NCBI RefSeq assembly: GCF_014843845.1
Contig: NZ_JHQS01000006.1
Location: forward strand, 186,001-250,000
Source: Mesorhizobium amorphae
GTDB taxonomy: Bacteria > Pseudomonadota > Alphaproteobacteria > Rhizobiales > Rhizobiaceae
Reading direction: 5' to 3'
Length of the DNA: 64,000 nt
Part shown: positions 18,054 to 25,762 of the stretch, one piece after another
How positions within the stretch are numbered: position 1 is the stretch's first letter
Layout: each line of letters begins with the position of its first letter
Translations under genes and position numbers: made by a program
Notes under the pieces: generated by a model
What the model saw: the letters and a program-made list of their open reading frames with translations, nothing else
Databases searched by the model: none
Told to the model about the DNA's origin: nothing

Positions 18054-18398
18054 TTGCTCATGTGGGTAAGGACCATGCATGGTCGGGGTTGGGTCAGAGA
18101 TCAGCGGCTCGCCGAAGCCGTGAAATTGCGAGAGCGGATAGTTTCGCTGCAATGCGAACTAACCGAAAAAGCGTCTTGTGCTGTCGGAATGTTCAAGATG
18201 GCCCAGCTTGGCCAACAGTTGCGTTGGCACAAGTTTCGCCTGGAGCTTCTCGAAGATTGTCTAGCCGGGCTGTCGGAGGGGCGCGCCATGACTTCGAAAG
18301 ACTGCCTGGCTGACGAACCGCAGGGAAATGGCGCTATTTCACGGGCCCCCGTCCCGTTCCATCTGATAGGACCGCGAAACGGATTGAAGCGCATATAG
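18054..18398 (+). CDS. Hypothetical protein, about 114 aa
   Basis: An open frame whose central part (RLAEAVKLRERIVSLQCELTEKASCAVGMFKMAQLGQQLRWHKFRLELLEDCLAGL) reads as amphipathic helix, which supports coding. The start is unclear (GTG/ATG choices near 18054-18076) and no clear RBS is present. No family is recognised. Confidence 0.4.
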   Translation: MLMWVRTMHGRGWVRDQRLAEAVKLRERIVSLQCELTEKASCAVGMFKMAQLGQQLRWHKFRLELLEDCLAGLSEGRAMTSKDCLADEPQGNGAISRAPVPFHLIGPRNGLKRI

Positions 18399-18621
18399 GC
18401 AGACGTCACCGACCCCCTTCACGCTTTATTCATGAATAGTCACCAACATTAATCGGCCGGGCGCTTGATGACACTCTCGTTCGGCAAGCTAGGCCCGGCG
18501 TCCTCAAGTTCCTGGACGCCGGGCACAACGGCCCTACTATAGCGCCACCCACCTCTCGGCCGTGCTATATGATGCATGTTCGGACGTAAACTGGCGGGAT
18601 CAGCAAGAGTCGGCGTAGGCA

Positions 18622-18795
18622 ATGACCAAGACCACCAAGCGCTACAACATGCAACGAGCGCATAGCGGAACCGGGCTGCCGGCGATTCTCCACGGCGTTC
18701 TGTTGGTCGGCCTGAAGCTGCTAGAGGCCGACGACATACTGCATAAGCTCAATAATCTGGACTTGAGCGAGAGGACGGCGAAGGGAATCGCCTAA
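18622..18795 (+). CDS. Short 57-aa hypothetical ORF
   Basis: ATG at 18622 to TAA at 18793-18795 encodes 57 aa beginning MTKTTKRYNMQRAHSG, with a hydrophobic segment (LPAILHGVLLVGLKLLEADDIL). It is codirectional with its neighbours. There is only a weak purine stretch upstream (GGCA). It may be real or chance. Confidence 0.35.
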   Translation: MTKTTKRYNMQRAHSGTGLPAILHGVLLVGLKLLEADDILHKLNNLDLSERTAKGIA

Positions 18796-18904
18796 GCCAC
18801 TGACAGGCATCGGAAGCCCCGTTTATCTGCTTGCTCCCATCCCTTGCGGCCGAATATGATCCTCGACCGGCAGGCTACAAGCACCGGCCACTTTCATATC
18901 GGCG

Positions 18905-19132
18905 ATGGTGATGCAGATTGCAGCCAAATTACTTGCAGAACTTGGCGATACCATTGAGGCTGTCAAAGCCCATCTCGCAAAAATGGACGACCACACGCTC
19001 AACAGCCTCCTAGAGTCTATGCCAGGAAAATCCCTAGCTGGAAGCGCCGAGATGGCGATGACCATTCTGATCTATCGCGAGATCGAAACCCGCAAGCGCG
19101 GCAGGAACGTGCTACCATTCCCGTCTACTTAA
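18905..19132 (+). CDS. 75-aa hypothetical protein
   Basis: The frame encodes a soluble helical protein (AAKLLAELGDTIEAVKAHLAKMDDHTLNSLLESMPG...AMTILIYREIETRKRGRNVLPF). It is followed by a good terminator hairpin at 19154-19183, which supports a transcription unit ending here. ATG 18911 is an alternative start. No family is recognised. Confidence 0.5.
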   Translation: MVMQIAAKLLAELGDTIEAVKAHLAKMDDHTLNSLLESMPGKSLAGSAEMAMTILIYREIETRKRGRNVLPFPST

Positions 19133-19153
19133 AGGTAGGCGAGCGAATTAAAA

Positions 19154-19183
19154 GGCCCCGGCGCTGGGTCGGTCGCCGGGGCC
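19154..19183. terminator. Strong GC hairpin
   Basis: Perfect 10-bp arms GGCCCCGGCG (19154-19163) and CGCCGGGGCC (19174-19183) around a 10-nt loop, preceded by AAAA. It begins 21 bp after the 75-aa gene. Confidence 0.65.
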
Positions 19184-19269
19184 TGGCCATGAACGCGAAA
19201 CCTGGCATGTCCGTCATTAGCGTGACCTAATATAATGAACAAATGGTGAATCGAGCGTAGTGAATGAAA

Positions 19270-19710
19270 TGGCCGGTGCATTTCGGGAAGTCGTTTTTTG
19301 GGCAAAGCCTGCACCGGCCATTACGGATGTGTGTGAGGACAGACCCGCGTTAGGGCTTTACACCCATACTAGCGGTCACTCAATCTAGGGTAGGAAAAAC
19401 GGCCAGTGCAGCGCACTACACTCCTACACCCCCATACTGCACCGGCCATGCGGGGAAACCCGCGATGGACAGAGTTTATAGCATATTAGAAATCTCTCAA
19501 TTGAGACTGAAGGCCCAAGGTCGCTGGGCACAAAGACGCAAGGGCGAGCCAGCGCTACCCAGCCGGAGGCAACGACCGGTGCAGCGGGGGTATCGCTTCG
19601 GGGGTACCGCACCGGCCATTGCGGGTGGTGGCAACCATTCTCCCGCGATGCCTAAGTTATAGGCATATTAGAAAACGCTCAATTAGACTGAGGGCCTAAT
19701 TTCACTGGGC
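19270..19710. repeat. Intergenic cluster of repeated hairpins and direct repeats
   Basis: There is no convincing protein in this stretch. It holds three related inverted repeats with arms TGGCCGGTGCA / TGCACCGGCCA: 19270-19320 (perfect 11-bp arms), 19401-19448 (one mismatch) and 19574-19618 (one mismatch). After the second and third, a ~90-bp unit is repeated at about 19441-19530 and 19611-19710, sharing GCATATTAGAAA, CTCAATT, AGACTGA and CTGGGC blocks. The array could encode structured small RNAs or be a recombination or packaging signal. Confidence 0.7.
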
Positions 19711-19768
19711 CGACGTTGGAACATTCCCCCGGTGATGACGTTTCAGCTTCCATCAACGGGGCAATTCG

Positions 19769-19963
19769 ATGAACACGCAACCAAAGACCTCGGTGGAGAT
19801 CGAGGAACTTGGAAATAAGCATTATGTGCGCGTCATCGAGGACGGCCTGGTAAGCGTCAAGAGCTTCCTTTCTCCGGAAGATGCCAAAGCCTTCGCCCGA
19901 GGCGAACAGGCGCGGCTCGGGCAGCGTCGCGGGCCATCGCACGAGGAATTTCTGCGCCGCTAG
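19769..19963 (+). CDS. 64-aa hypothetical protein
   Basis: The product MNTQPKTSVEIEELGNK... has alternating beta-like segments (HYVRVIEDGLVSVKSF) and a basic helix (SPEDAKAFARGEQARLGQRR). It is preceded by GGGGCAA at a usable distance. The 3' end overlaps the breakpoint of an antisense DNA ligase remnant. No known family. Confidence 0.5.
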   Translation: MNTQPKTSVEIEELGNKHYVRVIEDGLVSVKSFLSPEDAKAFARGEQARLGQRRGPSHEEFLRR

Positions 19964-20089
19964 ATGGACGCGGAAGCCATCGAACTTGATCTCATGCAGC
20001 CAGTCGTCGCTAACCGGCGGCTCTAGCACCAATACGGGCTCCAGCGGCTTGATGAATCTCAGCCTGGCTTCGCCGGCCCCGTTACTCAT
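19955..20089 (-). pseudogene. Remnant of an ATP-dependent DNA ligase (LigD-type) 5' end
   Basis: The leftward frame starts MSNGAGEARLRFIKPLEPVL and reaches WLHEIKFDGFRVHL, which matches the start of the ligase adenylation domain including the nucleotidyl-lysine motif (K.DG.R). Family similarity stops about 45 residues in, after which the frame is unrelated. Only the first exon-sized piece of the gene survives. Confidence 0.65.
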
Positions 20090-20226
20090 CAGAACTCCCC
20101 GCAAATCGAATTTGATTCAATATCGCAGGGTCGTTTCCGTTCCGTTAGCTGAGGCTGAATTAACCGTTCGTAGACCGCGCTGTCCTATTCTGAGACAGCG
20201 CGGTCAACTACTACCCCTGGCTGCGC

Positions 20227-20272
20227 AGGCGGCTCCGGCTAAACCCAGCCCCCCAAGCCGGTCGGAGCCGCC
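20227..20272. terminator. Hairpin in non-coding stretch
   Basis: GCGGCTCCGGCT near 20230 can pair with AGCCGGTCGGAGCCGC near 20257-20272 with one bulge. It lies in the ~490-bp stretch 20090-20579 that has no supported gene; besides this and the hairpin at 20410, I see nothing there. Confidence 0.35.
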
Positions 20273-20409
20273 ACTCCTCTAAAATACCAGCAATGGTTGA
20301 ATCAACGGTTACCACACGTGCTTTCTAGTGCGCTGTGCCGATCGTTAGACTTTGATGCAACCGCGTTGCAAATCCCGAAAACATAAGCCGCTTGAAAATG
20401 CGATGGGAA

Positions 20410-20456
20410 AAGCCCGCTGCCTTGGGGGGGTGGGCTGTTGGGGCGGCAGCGGGCTT
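20410..20456. terminator. Long perfect hairpin
   Basis: Arms AAGCCCGCTGCC (20410-20421) and GGCAGCGGGCTT (20445-20456), 12 bp and perfect. It belongs to the same GCCCGC-type hairpin family found at 16333, 16785 and 38856, and would end leftward transcription of the zinc-ribbon gene or rightward readthrough. Confidence 0.5.
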
Positions 20457-20579
20457 CGTTGCTAGGCAACGTCGAGACCATGAGCCGGCGCTAATGCGGA
20501 AGACCTTAACGGAACCCGGACAATTTTACCGATCGGTCCGTCGTCTGTGGATACTGGGCAAACGCTGTGTGGCGACCGT

Positions 20580-20834
20580 CTAGAGGCGCTTGGTGCCGTA
20601 GCCGGTCGGGCTGGTGTCGGGAGTGTAGATCGTACCCACTCTCTTGCTGCCACACTTGGCACATTTCAGCTTCGGAATGAGGTCATCTGCAGTTGCCGGC
20701 GCGTCCGGTCCGTATCGATCGCGCAGCTTCACCAAGTCGAGCACCTGGCTATGGTTGCAGGGCGCGTGATGGCAAAACGCCCTCACCGTCATCTTCGCGT
20801 CGATCAGTGTTTGAAACGTCCAGCCCTTCGCCAT
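20580..20834 (-). CDS. Small zinc-ribbon-like protein, 84 aa
   Basis: It starts MAKGWTFQTLIDAKMTVRAFC. It has two Cys pairs: CHHAPCNHSQ (with His) and LKCAKCGSKRVG, the second a CxxC knuckle. The spacing suggests a zinc ribbon. I recall similar short proteins in rhizobial genomes and phages (QALDLVALRDRLGPDAP-type middle), all of unknown role. It may bind nucleic acid. Confidence 0.7.
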   Translation of the reverse strand: MAKGWTFQTLIDAKMTVRAFCHHAPCNHSQVLDLVKLRDRYGPDAPATADDLIPKLKCAKCGSKRVGTIYTPDTSPTGYGTKRL

Positions 20835-21118
20835 GCGGTCGATATAGTGCGGGGCAGTTCAGTCCCCAAGCTAGGCTCATCCAATTTGAAAGGCAGAGGA
20901 GCGAGCCCTTTGGTTTTACTAAATTTAGAAAGGACGCTATAATGGGTTATGCCGACAAGATCCCCTCTCATGTCGGCTAGGCCCGGCGGCCGAAACACCG
21001 CACCCAACGCCCTCGACCGCCGGACCGCTGGCCTTAGCCGGGGTGAGGCTGAAAGGCGCGCGCGCGCCTTCCTTTTGAAGCTGGATTCGCCCATTCCTCT
21101 ACGGCTGGGAACGCTCGG

Positions 21119-21319
21119 TTATCGTGAACGCTTGGAGGTTTTGTCGTGATCCTGATCAGCGTCGGCGATGATCGAAAAGAGCGCCGCGCGGGCGATGTTT
21201 TTCTTTGACGCGTTCGGGTGCTTTTTCCGCGCCGCCCTGATCAATTGCTTGGGGGTCATCTCTGGCGTCACAACACGCGTGAGCGTGTCGGCAATCGCCT
21301 GCCTCTCGGCCGCTTTCAC
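21119..21319 (-). CDS. 66-aa basic hypothetical protein
   Basis: GTG start at 21317-21319 with AGAGGAG upstream. The product KAAERQAIADTLTRVVTPEMTPKQLIRAARKKHPNASKKNIARAALFSIIAD is helical, and the region PEMTPKQLIRAARKKHPNASKKNIARAAL resembles a small HTH. Thirteen bases separate it from the upstream gene, so the two form an operon. Confidence 0.6.
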   Translation of the reverse strand: MKAAERQAIADTLTRVVTPEMTPKQLIRAARKKHPNASKKNIARAALFSIIADADQDHDKTSKRSR

Positions 21320-21332
21320 GATGTGAACTCCT

Positions 21333-21515
21333 CTACTTCCGCACGATCCACTCCAACAACGCGGGATCGACGTTCGAGCTACCGGTGAAGTCTCTGATCA
21401 ATCGCGCGGCGTAGTCCCGCCATCGATCTTCGGGGATTTCGTCTTCGAGCACCGCTTTGTGAAAGGTGCTCTTTAGGATTTCCCCGTCAAAGGCCGACAC
21501 CTTGGCGCCTGACAT
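21333..21515 (-). CDS. 60-aa hypothetical protein
   Basis: The start at 21515 (MSGAKVSAFDGEIL) is decided by an ideal AGGAGG seven bases upstream; the longer frame to 21551 is not needed. The product is acidic and helical, ending DPALLEWIVRK. It is cotranscribed with the 66-aa gene downstream. Confidence 0.6.
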   Translation of the reverse strand: MSGAKVSAFDGEILKSTFHKAVLEDEIPEDRWRDYAARLIRDFTGSSNVDPALLEWIVRK

Positions 21516-21778
21516 TTCAGCCTCCTGCCTCAAGGGCGGAAGCGCTGTCATCTTCCGAGCGCCCGCAATGCCCTCAATTCAATACGGACGGCTTGGGAAT
21601 TATACGCTCTCTTGCGCATTTCGCGAGTCCGCAGATAGCCCCGCCAGCGCGCGTTTCGCCGCCGAAGCGCCTCGCGCGTCCTGGCACCTGTTGTCTCGCG
21701 CCGTGATATATACTTTGCCAAGCCAGCCTGCACTGCGCTTCGGTCCGCATCAGAAACAAAACGACAGGGGAGGATGAC

Positions 21779-22216
21779 GTGTCTCTCGACTCCAATGACT
21801 TCGATCAAGCAGTTGAAAAATACCACCTGGCTCTGGATGAGTTTATGAAAGGAAACCCCGCGCCTGTGAAGAACCTCTATTCCCAACGAGACGATGTAAC
21901 ACTGGGCAATCCCTTTGGCCCTTTCGTGCATGGATGGAAGCAGGTTGTTGAGACGATGGAGCAAGCGGCATCTCATTACAGGGACGGCGACGCTACCGGC
22001 TTCGAGAGCATAGCGAAATGTGTGACCTCTGAACTGGCATACCTCGTCGAAGTAGAGCGGCTCAGGTCCAAGGTTGGCGGTCGGAGCGATGTCATGCCTC
22101 TAGCGTTGCGCGTGACGAGCGTCTTTCGCCCAGAAGATGGTCTCTGGAAGATTGTGCATCGTCATGCCGATCCGATAACGACGGCTCAGCCGGCCGATTC
22201 AGTACTCCGCCGATGA
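21779..22216 (+). CDS. SnoaL/DUF4440-like protein (NTF2 fold)
   Basis: A 145-aa protein, GTG start after GGGGAGGATGAC. The layout of an N-terminal helix, then LYSQRDDVTLGNPFGPFVHGW, a VETMEQAAS helix, beta strands and DGLWKIVHRHADP is that of SnoaL-like NTF2 proteins such as the SgcJ/EcaC group. These act as small ligand-binding or isomerase domains; the substrate is unknown. It is a metabolic-looking cargo gene in an otherwise phage-like element. Confidence 0.7.
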   Translation: MSLDSNDFDQAVEKYHLALDEFMKGNPAPVKNLYSQRDDVTLGNPFGPFVHGWKQVVETMEQAASHYRDGDATGFESIAKCVTSELAYLVEVERLRSKVGGRSDVMPLALRVTSVFRPEDGLWKIVHRHADPITTAQPADSVLRR

Positions 22217-22326
22217 CGCGGTTGGGCCTCCTTGGACAAACTTAAATTAGCAGTCTCTAAGCACTGGTGCGATAACGCCATGAAGGTGGGATTCACTTTC
22301 GCCGCGTTCCGATCTAGAATCTATGC

Positions 22327-22485
22327 ATGGATACGGCTTTCGACGACCTCTCCAAAGTCCTCTCGCAGCCCCGTAGGGACGTGCTGAGCCCTGTCCGCGC
22401 CTTCGCCCTAGACTTTGCCGGCAAGCTCGTCATGGGCCTTGCTATCGGCCTTGGCGTCGGCCTTGGAATGGCAATCGCCGGTTAG
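22327..22485 (+). CDS. 52-aa protein with glycine-zipper membrane segment
   Basis: ATG 22327 to TAG 22483-22485. The C-terminal half (LVMGLAIGLGVGLGMAIAG) is a single hydrophobic helix with regularly spaced Gly, as in oligomerising membrane segments. Its stop codon overlaps that of the convergent LamG gene by a few bases. It could be a holin-like or toxin-like peptide. No clear RBS. Confidence 0.45.
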   Translation: MDTAFDDLSKVLSQPRRDVLSPVRAFALDFAGKLVMGLAIGLGVGLGMAIAG

Positions 22486-23141
22486 AACACCCCACCGACG
22501 AGGCGGCAATGGGGGGTGACGGTCGTTCCTGTCACGGTGACTGTATGGTCGAACCGATTGTTCGGCGAGCGAACCAGCGGGGCATGGAACGTCAGGCCGT
22601 TGAGCACTCCAGGAGCTATTCTGGCTGGCGAAATATCTTTGCCAAGGGCTGCAATTTCCGCCGCGTCCAGTTGCCTGGTAAGCCAGACGGCTACTTCGGC
22701 CATATCGCCGACATAGCTGGGCCAGAAACTGTCATTATTATCGCCAAGATACAGAGGAGCGGTGCTGACGATAGGCCATGCCGCAGATGAATTGCCAGTC
22801 GCTTCCTGTACGCCATCAACAAAGAGCGCATTGGCGCCGCCATTATTTGTATTCCAGTTGAATACGATACTGTGCCAATTACCGTCATTAACAGAGGTTG
22901 AACTCAATAGTTGGATTCTGGGAGCACTAATGTCATAGCCCTGCAACAGCACCTTACCGGCTGTGTTATTCAATACGAATCCGAACCCGGTGCGCGAGGC
23001 GCTGCTCCATATTGATATAGGGACGGCGTTCGCGGTTGTCTGGGTGGTTTTCAGCTTAAAGGCAAAGGTGCCGGTAGGGAAACCATTCCATCCGGCCTGG
23101 TAGCTGATCCGATCTGTTCCGCCTGCGAAGTTGATGGCCAT
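22482..23141 (-). CDS. LamG/concanavalin-like domain protein
   Basis: A 219-aa protein that reads throughout as a LamG-type jelly roll: alternating beta segments, DGNWHSIVFNWNTNNGGANALFVDGV and APLYLGDNN, the hallmark strands of laminin-G-like/Laminin_G_3 domains. There is no signal peptide. In phages such domains occur in tail or decoration proteins that bind glycans. A+T content is visibly higher than in its neighbours. It lies last in the leftward block after the small terminase. Confidence 0.75.
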   Translation of the reverse strand: MAINFAGGTDRISYQAGWNGFPTGTFAFKLKTTQTTANAVPISIWSSASRTGFGFVLNNTAGKVLLQGYDISAPRIQLLSSTSVNDGNWHSIVFNWNTNNGGANALFVDGVQEATGNSSAAWPIVSTAPLYLGDNNDSFWPSYVGDMAEVAVWLTRQLDAAEIAALGKDISPARIAPGVLNGLTFHAPLVRSPNNRFDHTVTVTGTTVTPHCRLVGGVF

Positions 23142-23142
23142 A

Positions 23143-23406
23143 TCAGCCTTGCCTTTCTCTGATTGCCGCCTCTAGCGCTTGCCGGATCTCCCAAATCTTC
23201 GGCCATGCTGCCGTCCAGCCAGTGCCGTCATTCTTCGCCCATTCGGGCGGCTCAGGACCGTCCACGCCCAATGGGCTTGGCTCCCACAACTTGATTCCCA
23301 AGGCCCTATTCAGCGCCTTGTGGTCACCGGCCCTGAACGCTTCGATCGCGGCGGGAGTAACTCTGCGCTTGATGTCGCGGCGAAGTGGTGTGCGCTTTGT
23401 CGCCAT
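23143..23406 (-). CDS. 87-aa small protein, paralog 1 behind the terminase
   Basis: MATKRTPLRRDIKRRVTPAAIEAFRAGDHKALNRALGIKLWEPSPL... It is clearly homologous to the next gene (shared TPxAIEA(F/Y)RAxDxxALxRALGxxxWExSPL). The N-terminus is basic, the rest acidic with several Trp. Function unknown; such short proteins are common in rhizobial prophages. Confidence 0.65.
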   Translation of the reverse strand: MATKRTPLRRDIKRRVTPAAIEAFRAGDHKALNRALGIKLWEPSPLGVDGPEPPEWAKNDGTGWTAAWPKIWEIRQALEAAIRERQG

Positions 23407-23422
23407 CAGCCCTTTGCCTTTC

Positions 23423-23683
23423 TCATTTGCAAGCCGCCTCTAATTGCCGCTGCAACTCGAGCGCCTGCGGAAACGACAACTCGAATAGGTTGTTGGTGCG
23501 CTCCGGCATGATCCAATCGGGATCGCATCCGAGAGGATCGTCAGGAAGAGGACTCATCTCCCAAGGATACAGGCCCAATGCGCGATGCAGGGCCATATAG
23601 TCACGCGCCCTGTATGCCTCGATCGCCTGAGGCGTGATCCGGTGCTTAGAAGCGCGATTTAATGGTCTCCGCTTTGCAGGCAT
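23423..23683 (-). CDS. 86-aa small protein, paralog 2
   Basis: It starts MPAKRRPLNRASKHRITPQAI at ATG 23681-23683, whose first base is shared with the preceding gene's stop (TAATG). It aligns with the 87-aa protein along most of its length; the central ALHRALGLYPWEMSPLPDDP segment is the best-conserved part. Function unknown. Confidence 0.65.
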   Translation of the reverse strand: MPAKRRPLNRASKHRITPQAIEAYRARDYMALHRALGLYPWEMSPLPDDPLGCDPDWIMPERTNNLFELSFPQALELQRQLEAACK

Positions 23684-23937
23684 TACGGCGCTCCGAACTC
23701 GTCCAAGGCCCAAGGCGTTTCGCGGATGTCTGTCGGTTGCCACGACTTCAAGAAACGCGCGCCAAGACGCGTCCAGGCTTCCTTCGCCGCAGCCTGAATA
23801 TCTCGATCATCCACCAGGCCGAACGGCGCCAGATCGCCGAAAAAGTCGTAGCCGCTCGTGAAGGTCTCGGACCAAGCCTGATATTCGGCTTCGCTGCCGA
23901 TTTGACGCCGCCTAAGAGGCTGTCTTTTGGTCGCCAT
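23683..23937 (-). CDS. 84-aa small protein, distant member of the same group
   Basis: It starts MATKRQPLRRRQIGSEAEYQAW (ATG 23935-23937). It shares only the MATKR.PLRR leader and general size with the two following genes. The rest (TFTSGYDFFGDLAPFGLVDDRDIQAAAKEAWTRLGARFL) is different. It is translationally coupled to its downstream neighbour by a one-base overlap. Confidence 0.6.
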   Translation of the reverse strand: MATKRQPLRRRQIGSEAEYQAWSETFTSGYDFFGDLAPFGLVDDRDIQAAAKEAWTRLGARFLKSWQPTDIRETPWALDEFGAP

Positions 23938-23950
23938 TGTGTGATCAGCC

Positions 23951-24310
23951 TCACATGCCGGGCGGACGGCCAGGACCGCTGCGAAGCGGCTCAAGATCCA
24001 GCCCGAGACGGGCCAGCGTGCGGATGCAGAGTGAGCGCGCCGCGATTTCATGCTTCAACGCAGGATGGTCTTTGAGACCGCCACCTTTGACGCGCAGGAC
24101 GGCGCCGTCAGCGTCGATCTGAGCCATGAGCGCTTCGGCTCTATCGAGTGCCTGGCAAGCAGTGACTAGGAACTCGATGCCGGCGGCATCGTCTATGCCG
24201 TATTGCTCATTGACCGATTGCCAGAGACGCAGGCCATGTTCCCCGAGCCGCCTCGGTGGGCTCACGGTCGAAGGGGTGTTGACGGCTACTAGTTTTAGGT
24301 TTTTTGCCAT
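23951..24310 (-). CDS. P27-family phage terminase small subunit-like protein
   Basis: A 119-aa protein with the P27 (Terminase_4) pattern: LGEHGLRLWQSVNEQYGIDDAAGIEFLVTACQALDRAEAL, then DGAVLRVKGGGLKDHPALKHEIAARSLCIRTLARLGLDLEPLRSGPGRPPG. In tailed phages TerS recognises pac/cos DNA and hands it to TerL. No TerL follows here. A stand-alone TerS is the classic packaging-redirection gene of phage satellites. Confidence 0.75.
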   Translation of the reverse strand: MAKNLKLVAVNTPSTVSPPRRLGEHGLRLWQSVNEQYGIDDAAGIEFLVTACQALDRAEALMAQIDADGAVLRVKGGGLKDHPALKHEIAARSLCIRTLARLGLDLEPLRSGPGRPPGM

Positions 24311-24424
24311 ATTATTTTTTCATCTCGTGAATGATTTCCTCAATTTCATGCGTGTGAAGGGGCGGGACCGGTCGCGGGTTTGGTCGATAACAGGTTTGAC
24401 CCACGCCCCCCCTGGGTGTTGTCA

Positions 24425-24946
24425 TCAGAACACTCGCCGCCACGGTCCTGCAGGTTCAAGAGCGTCGGCAAGTGCTTGCGAGTACATGTCCGCGACTTCG
24501 ATCCCTGCGTTGTAGTCGACCGCGATGCTCTCCAGGGCATCGGCCCATGTCTCTGGATCGAAATGCTTGTAGAAGTCCGACGAGGCCCAAATCATCGGGT
24601 CTTCTGGTTCGGCGAAATCGACATACATAAGCACGGTGGCGCCGTCTTCGGCGCGGACTAGCGCAATGTATTCGACGGTCATGCCAGCCTTGATGGCCGT
24701 GGTGACTTCAGGGAGCAGATACGCCCACATGGCTCGCACTGTCACCATCTCGTCCGTGACGGGATAGAGATCGATCGGCCTGGCTAGCTCAGCCTGCGCG
24801 CACTGGTTCATTGCCCAGTCGCACAGTTCCTTGTGCCGCAACTCGATCTGGTGACGATTAGCGCCGCGCGCCTGCAGCACGGAAAGCTCGCCTGCAATGT
24901 GGGTGTCTAGATCTGCCATCAGCGCTTCAACCGTCAGTGCTTCCAT
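24425..24946 (-). CDS. 173-aa hypothetical protein
   Basis: The N-terminal helical part (EALMADLDTHIAGELSVLQARGANRHQIELRHKELCDWAMNQCAQAEL) precedes an acidic alpha/beta region (AEDGATVLMYVDFAEPEDPMIW). No family recognised. It is transcribed leftward toward the terminase and may be a satellite-specific factor. Confidence 0.6.
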   Translation of the reverse strand: MEALTVEALMADLDTHIAGELSVLQARGANRHQIELRHKELCDWAMNQCAQAELARPIDLYPVTDEMVTVRAMWAYLLPEVTTAIKAGMTVEYIALVRAEDGATVLMYVDFAEPEDPMIWASSDFYKHFDPETWADALESIAVDYNAGIEVADMYSQALADALEPAGPWRRVF

Positions 24947-24961
24947 TGTCGCCTGGAGTGT

Positions 24962-25231
24962 TCAGACCCGCTCGCCGTAGCGGCGCTGATAGTTCGACTT
25001 CATGAGCGCAACGGTCTTGCTGTTGTGCTCGGTCAAGCCGGCCTTTTCCAACCGCCTGATCCAGTACAAATCATCTGCCTTCTTCTTCTGGTCGTACAGA
25101 TAGACGACGCGCACAGGCTTCGCTTTGGGCCGGGCGCTTGTGAGATACACCGGCTTCAACGGCGCCGCAGTCTTCGCGGCTGCGGGTCGCTGCATCTTGC
25201 CCGTGCTGCTCATGTCGCGTGTCAGGTACAT
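24962..25231 (-). CDS. 89-aa basic hypothetical protein
   Basis: The product is rich in Lys/Ala/Pro at the N-terminus, then VRVVYLYDQKKKADDLYWIRRLEKAGLTEHNSKTVALMKSNYQRRYGERV. A basic helical protein that may bind DNA. Spacing to both neighbours is short (15 bp each side), indicating one operon. Confidence 0.55.
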   Translation of the reverse strand: MYLTRDMSSTGKMQRPAAAKTAAPLKPVYLTSARPKAKPVRVVYLYDQKKKADDLYWIRRLEKAGLTEHNSKTVALMKSNYQRRYGERV

Positions 25232-25246
25232 TTCGATCTCCTTTGC

Positions 25247-25762
25247 TCACTCAGCCCCATTTAGGATTTTCCGGGTCATTGCGACGCCGTGCTGAATCAT
25301 GCCCTGGCACCGGCCAGGGAGCTTGCTCTGAAGCTTGACGTTCGCCTGCACCGAAGCCGCGTAGAACAGCACGCCGATCCCGAGCAGATCTTCCAGCTCG
25401 TCGAGCTTCTGTCCGATCGCGATGCGATAGGCTTCGATGGGCTGCTTCAGAGCCGCGAGTTCCGCGTCAAAGGCTGCGCGGTGTGTCTCAAGCAGTTCCA
25501 ACGCTTCACGCTCGCGTTTCAGGTACGGCTCGATCTCCTGGCCGGCCTTGTCGACCTCGGCAGCGGTGATCATAGGCGGCTGCCCCGGCACCTGGCCGAA
25601 GTAGACGCGGTGAAGCTCGCGGTGTTTGGCTTGGGCTGCCTCGCGTTCGGCAACGGCCGCGCGCCAATCCCGCTCAGCGTCGGCGATCTCTGCGGGCTTC
25701 GGCGGGATTTTCAGTATGCTAGCGAAGTCCATTTCGGTGGCCCTCGGGGTGCGTGCGAGCAT
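25247..25762 (-). CDS. 171-aa coiled-coil protein
   Basis: A long heptad-rich helix spans about residues 20-120 (RDWRAAVAEREAAQAKHRELHRV... EIEPYLKREREALELLETHRAAFDAELAALKQPIEAYRIAIGQKLDELEDLLG). The tail has a single hydrophobic patch. MDFASILKIPPKP at 25732 is a plausible alternative start. The 5' end overlaps the 3' end of the upstream gene by ~40 bp. A scaffold- or regulator-like protein; function unknown. Confidence 0.6.
   Translation of the reverse strand: MLARTPRATEMDFASILKIPPKPAEIADAERDWRAAVAEREAAQAKHRELHRVYFGQVPGQPPMITAAEVDKAGQEIEPYLKREREALELLETHRAAFDAELAALKQPIEAYRIAIGQKLDELEDLLGIGVLFYAASVQANVKLQSKLPGRCQGMIQHGVAMTRKILNGAE

Noticed and set aside
19270..19710. CRISPR array
   Set aside because: Repeats are few, palindromic and of unequal spacing, without uniform spacers, and no cas genes are present.
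20804..21149. Overlapping ORFs on both strands between the zinc-ribbon gene and the 66-aa gene
   Set aside because: Neither has an RBS or protein-like composition; likely chance frames.
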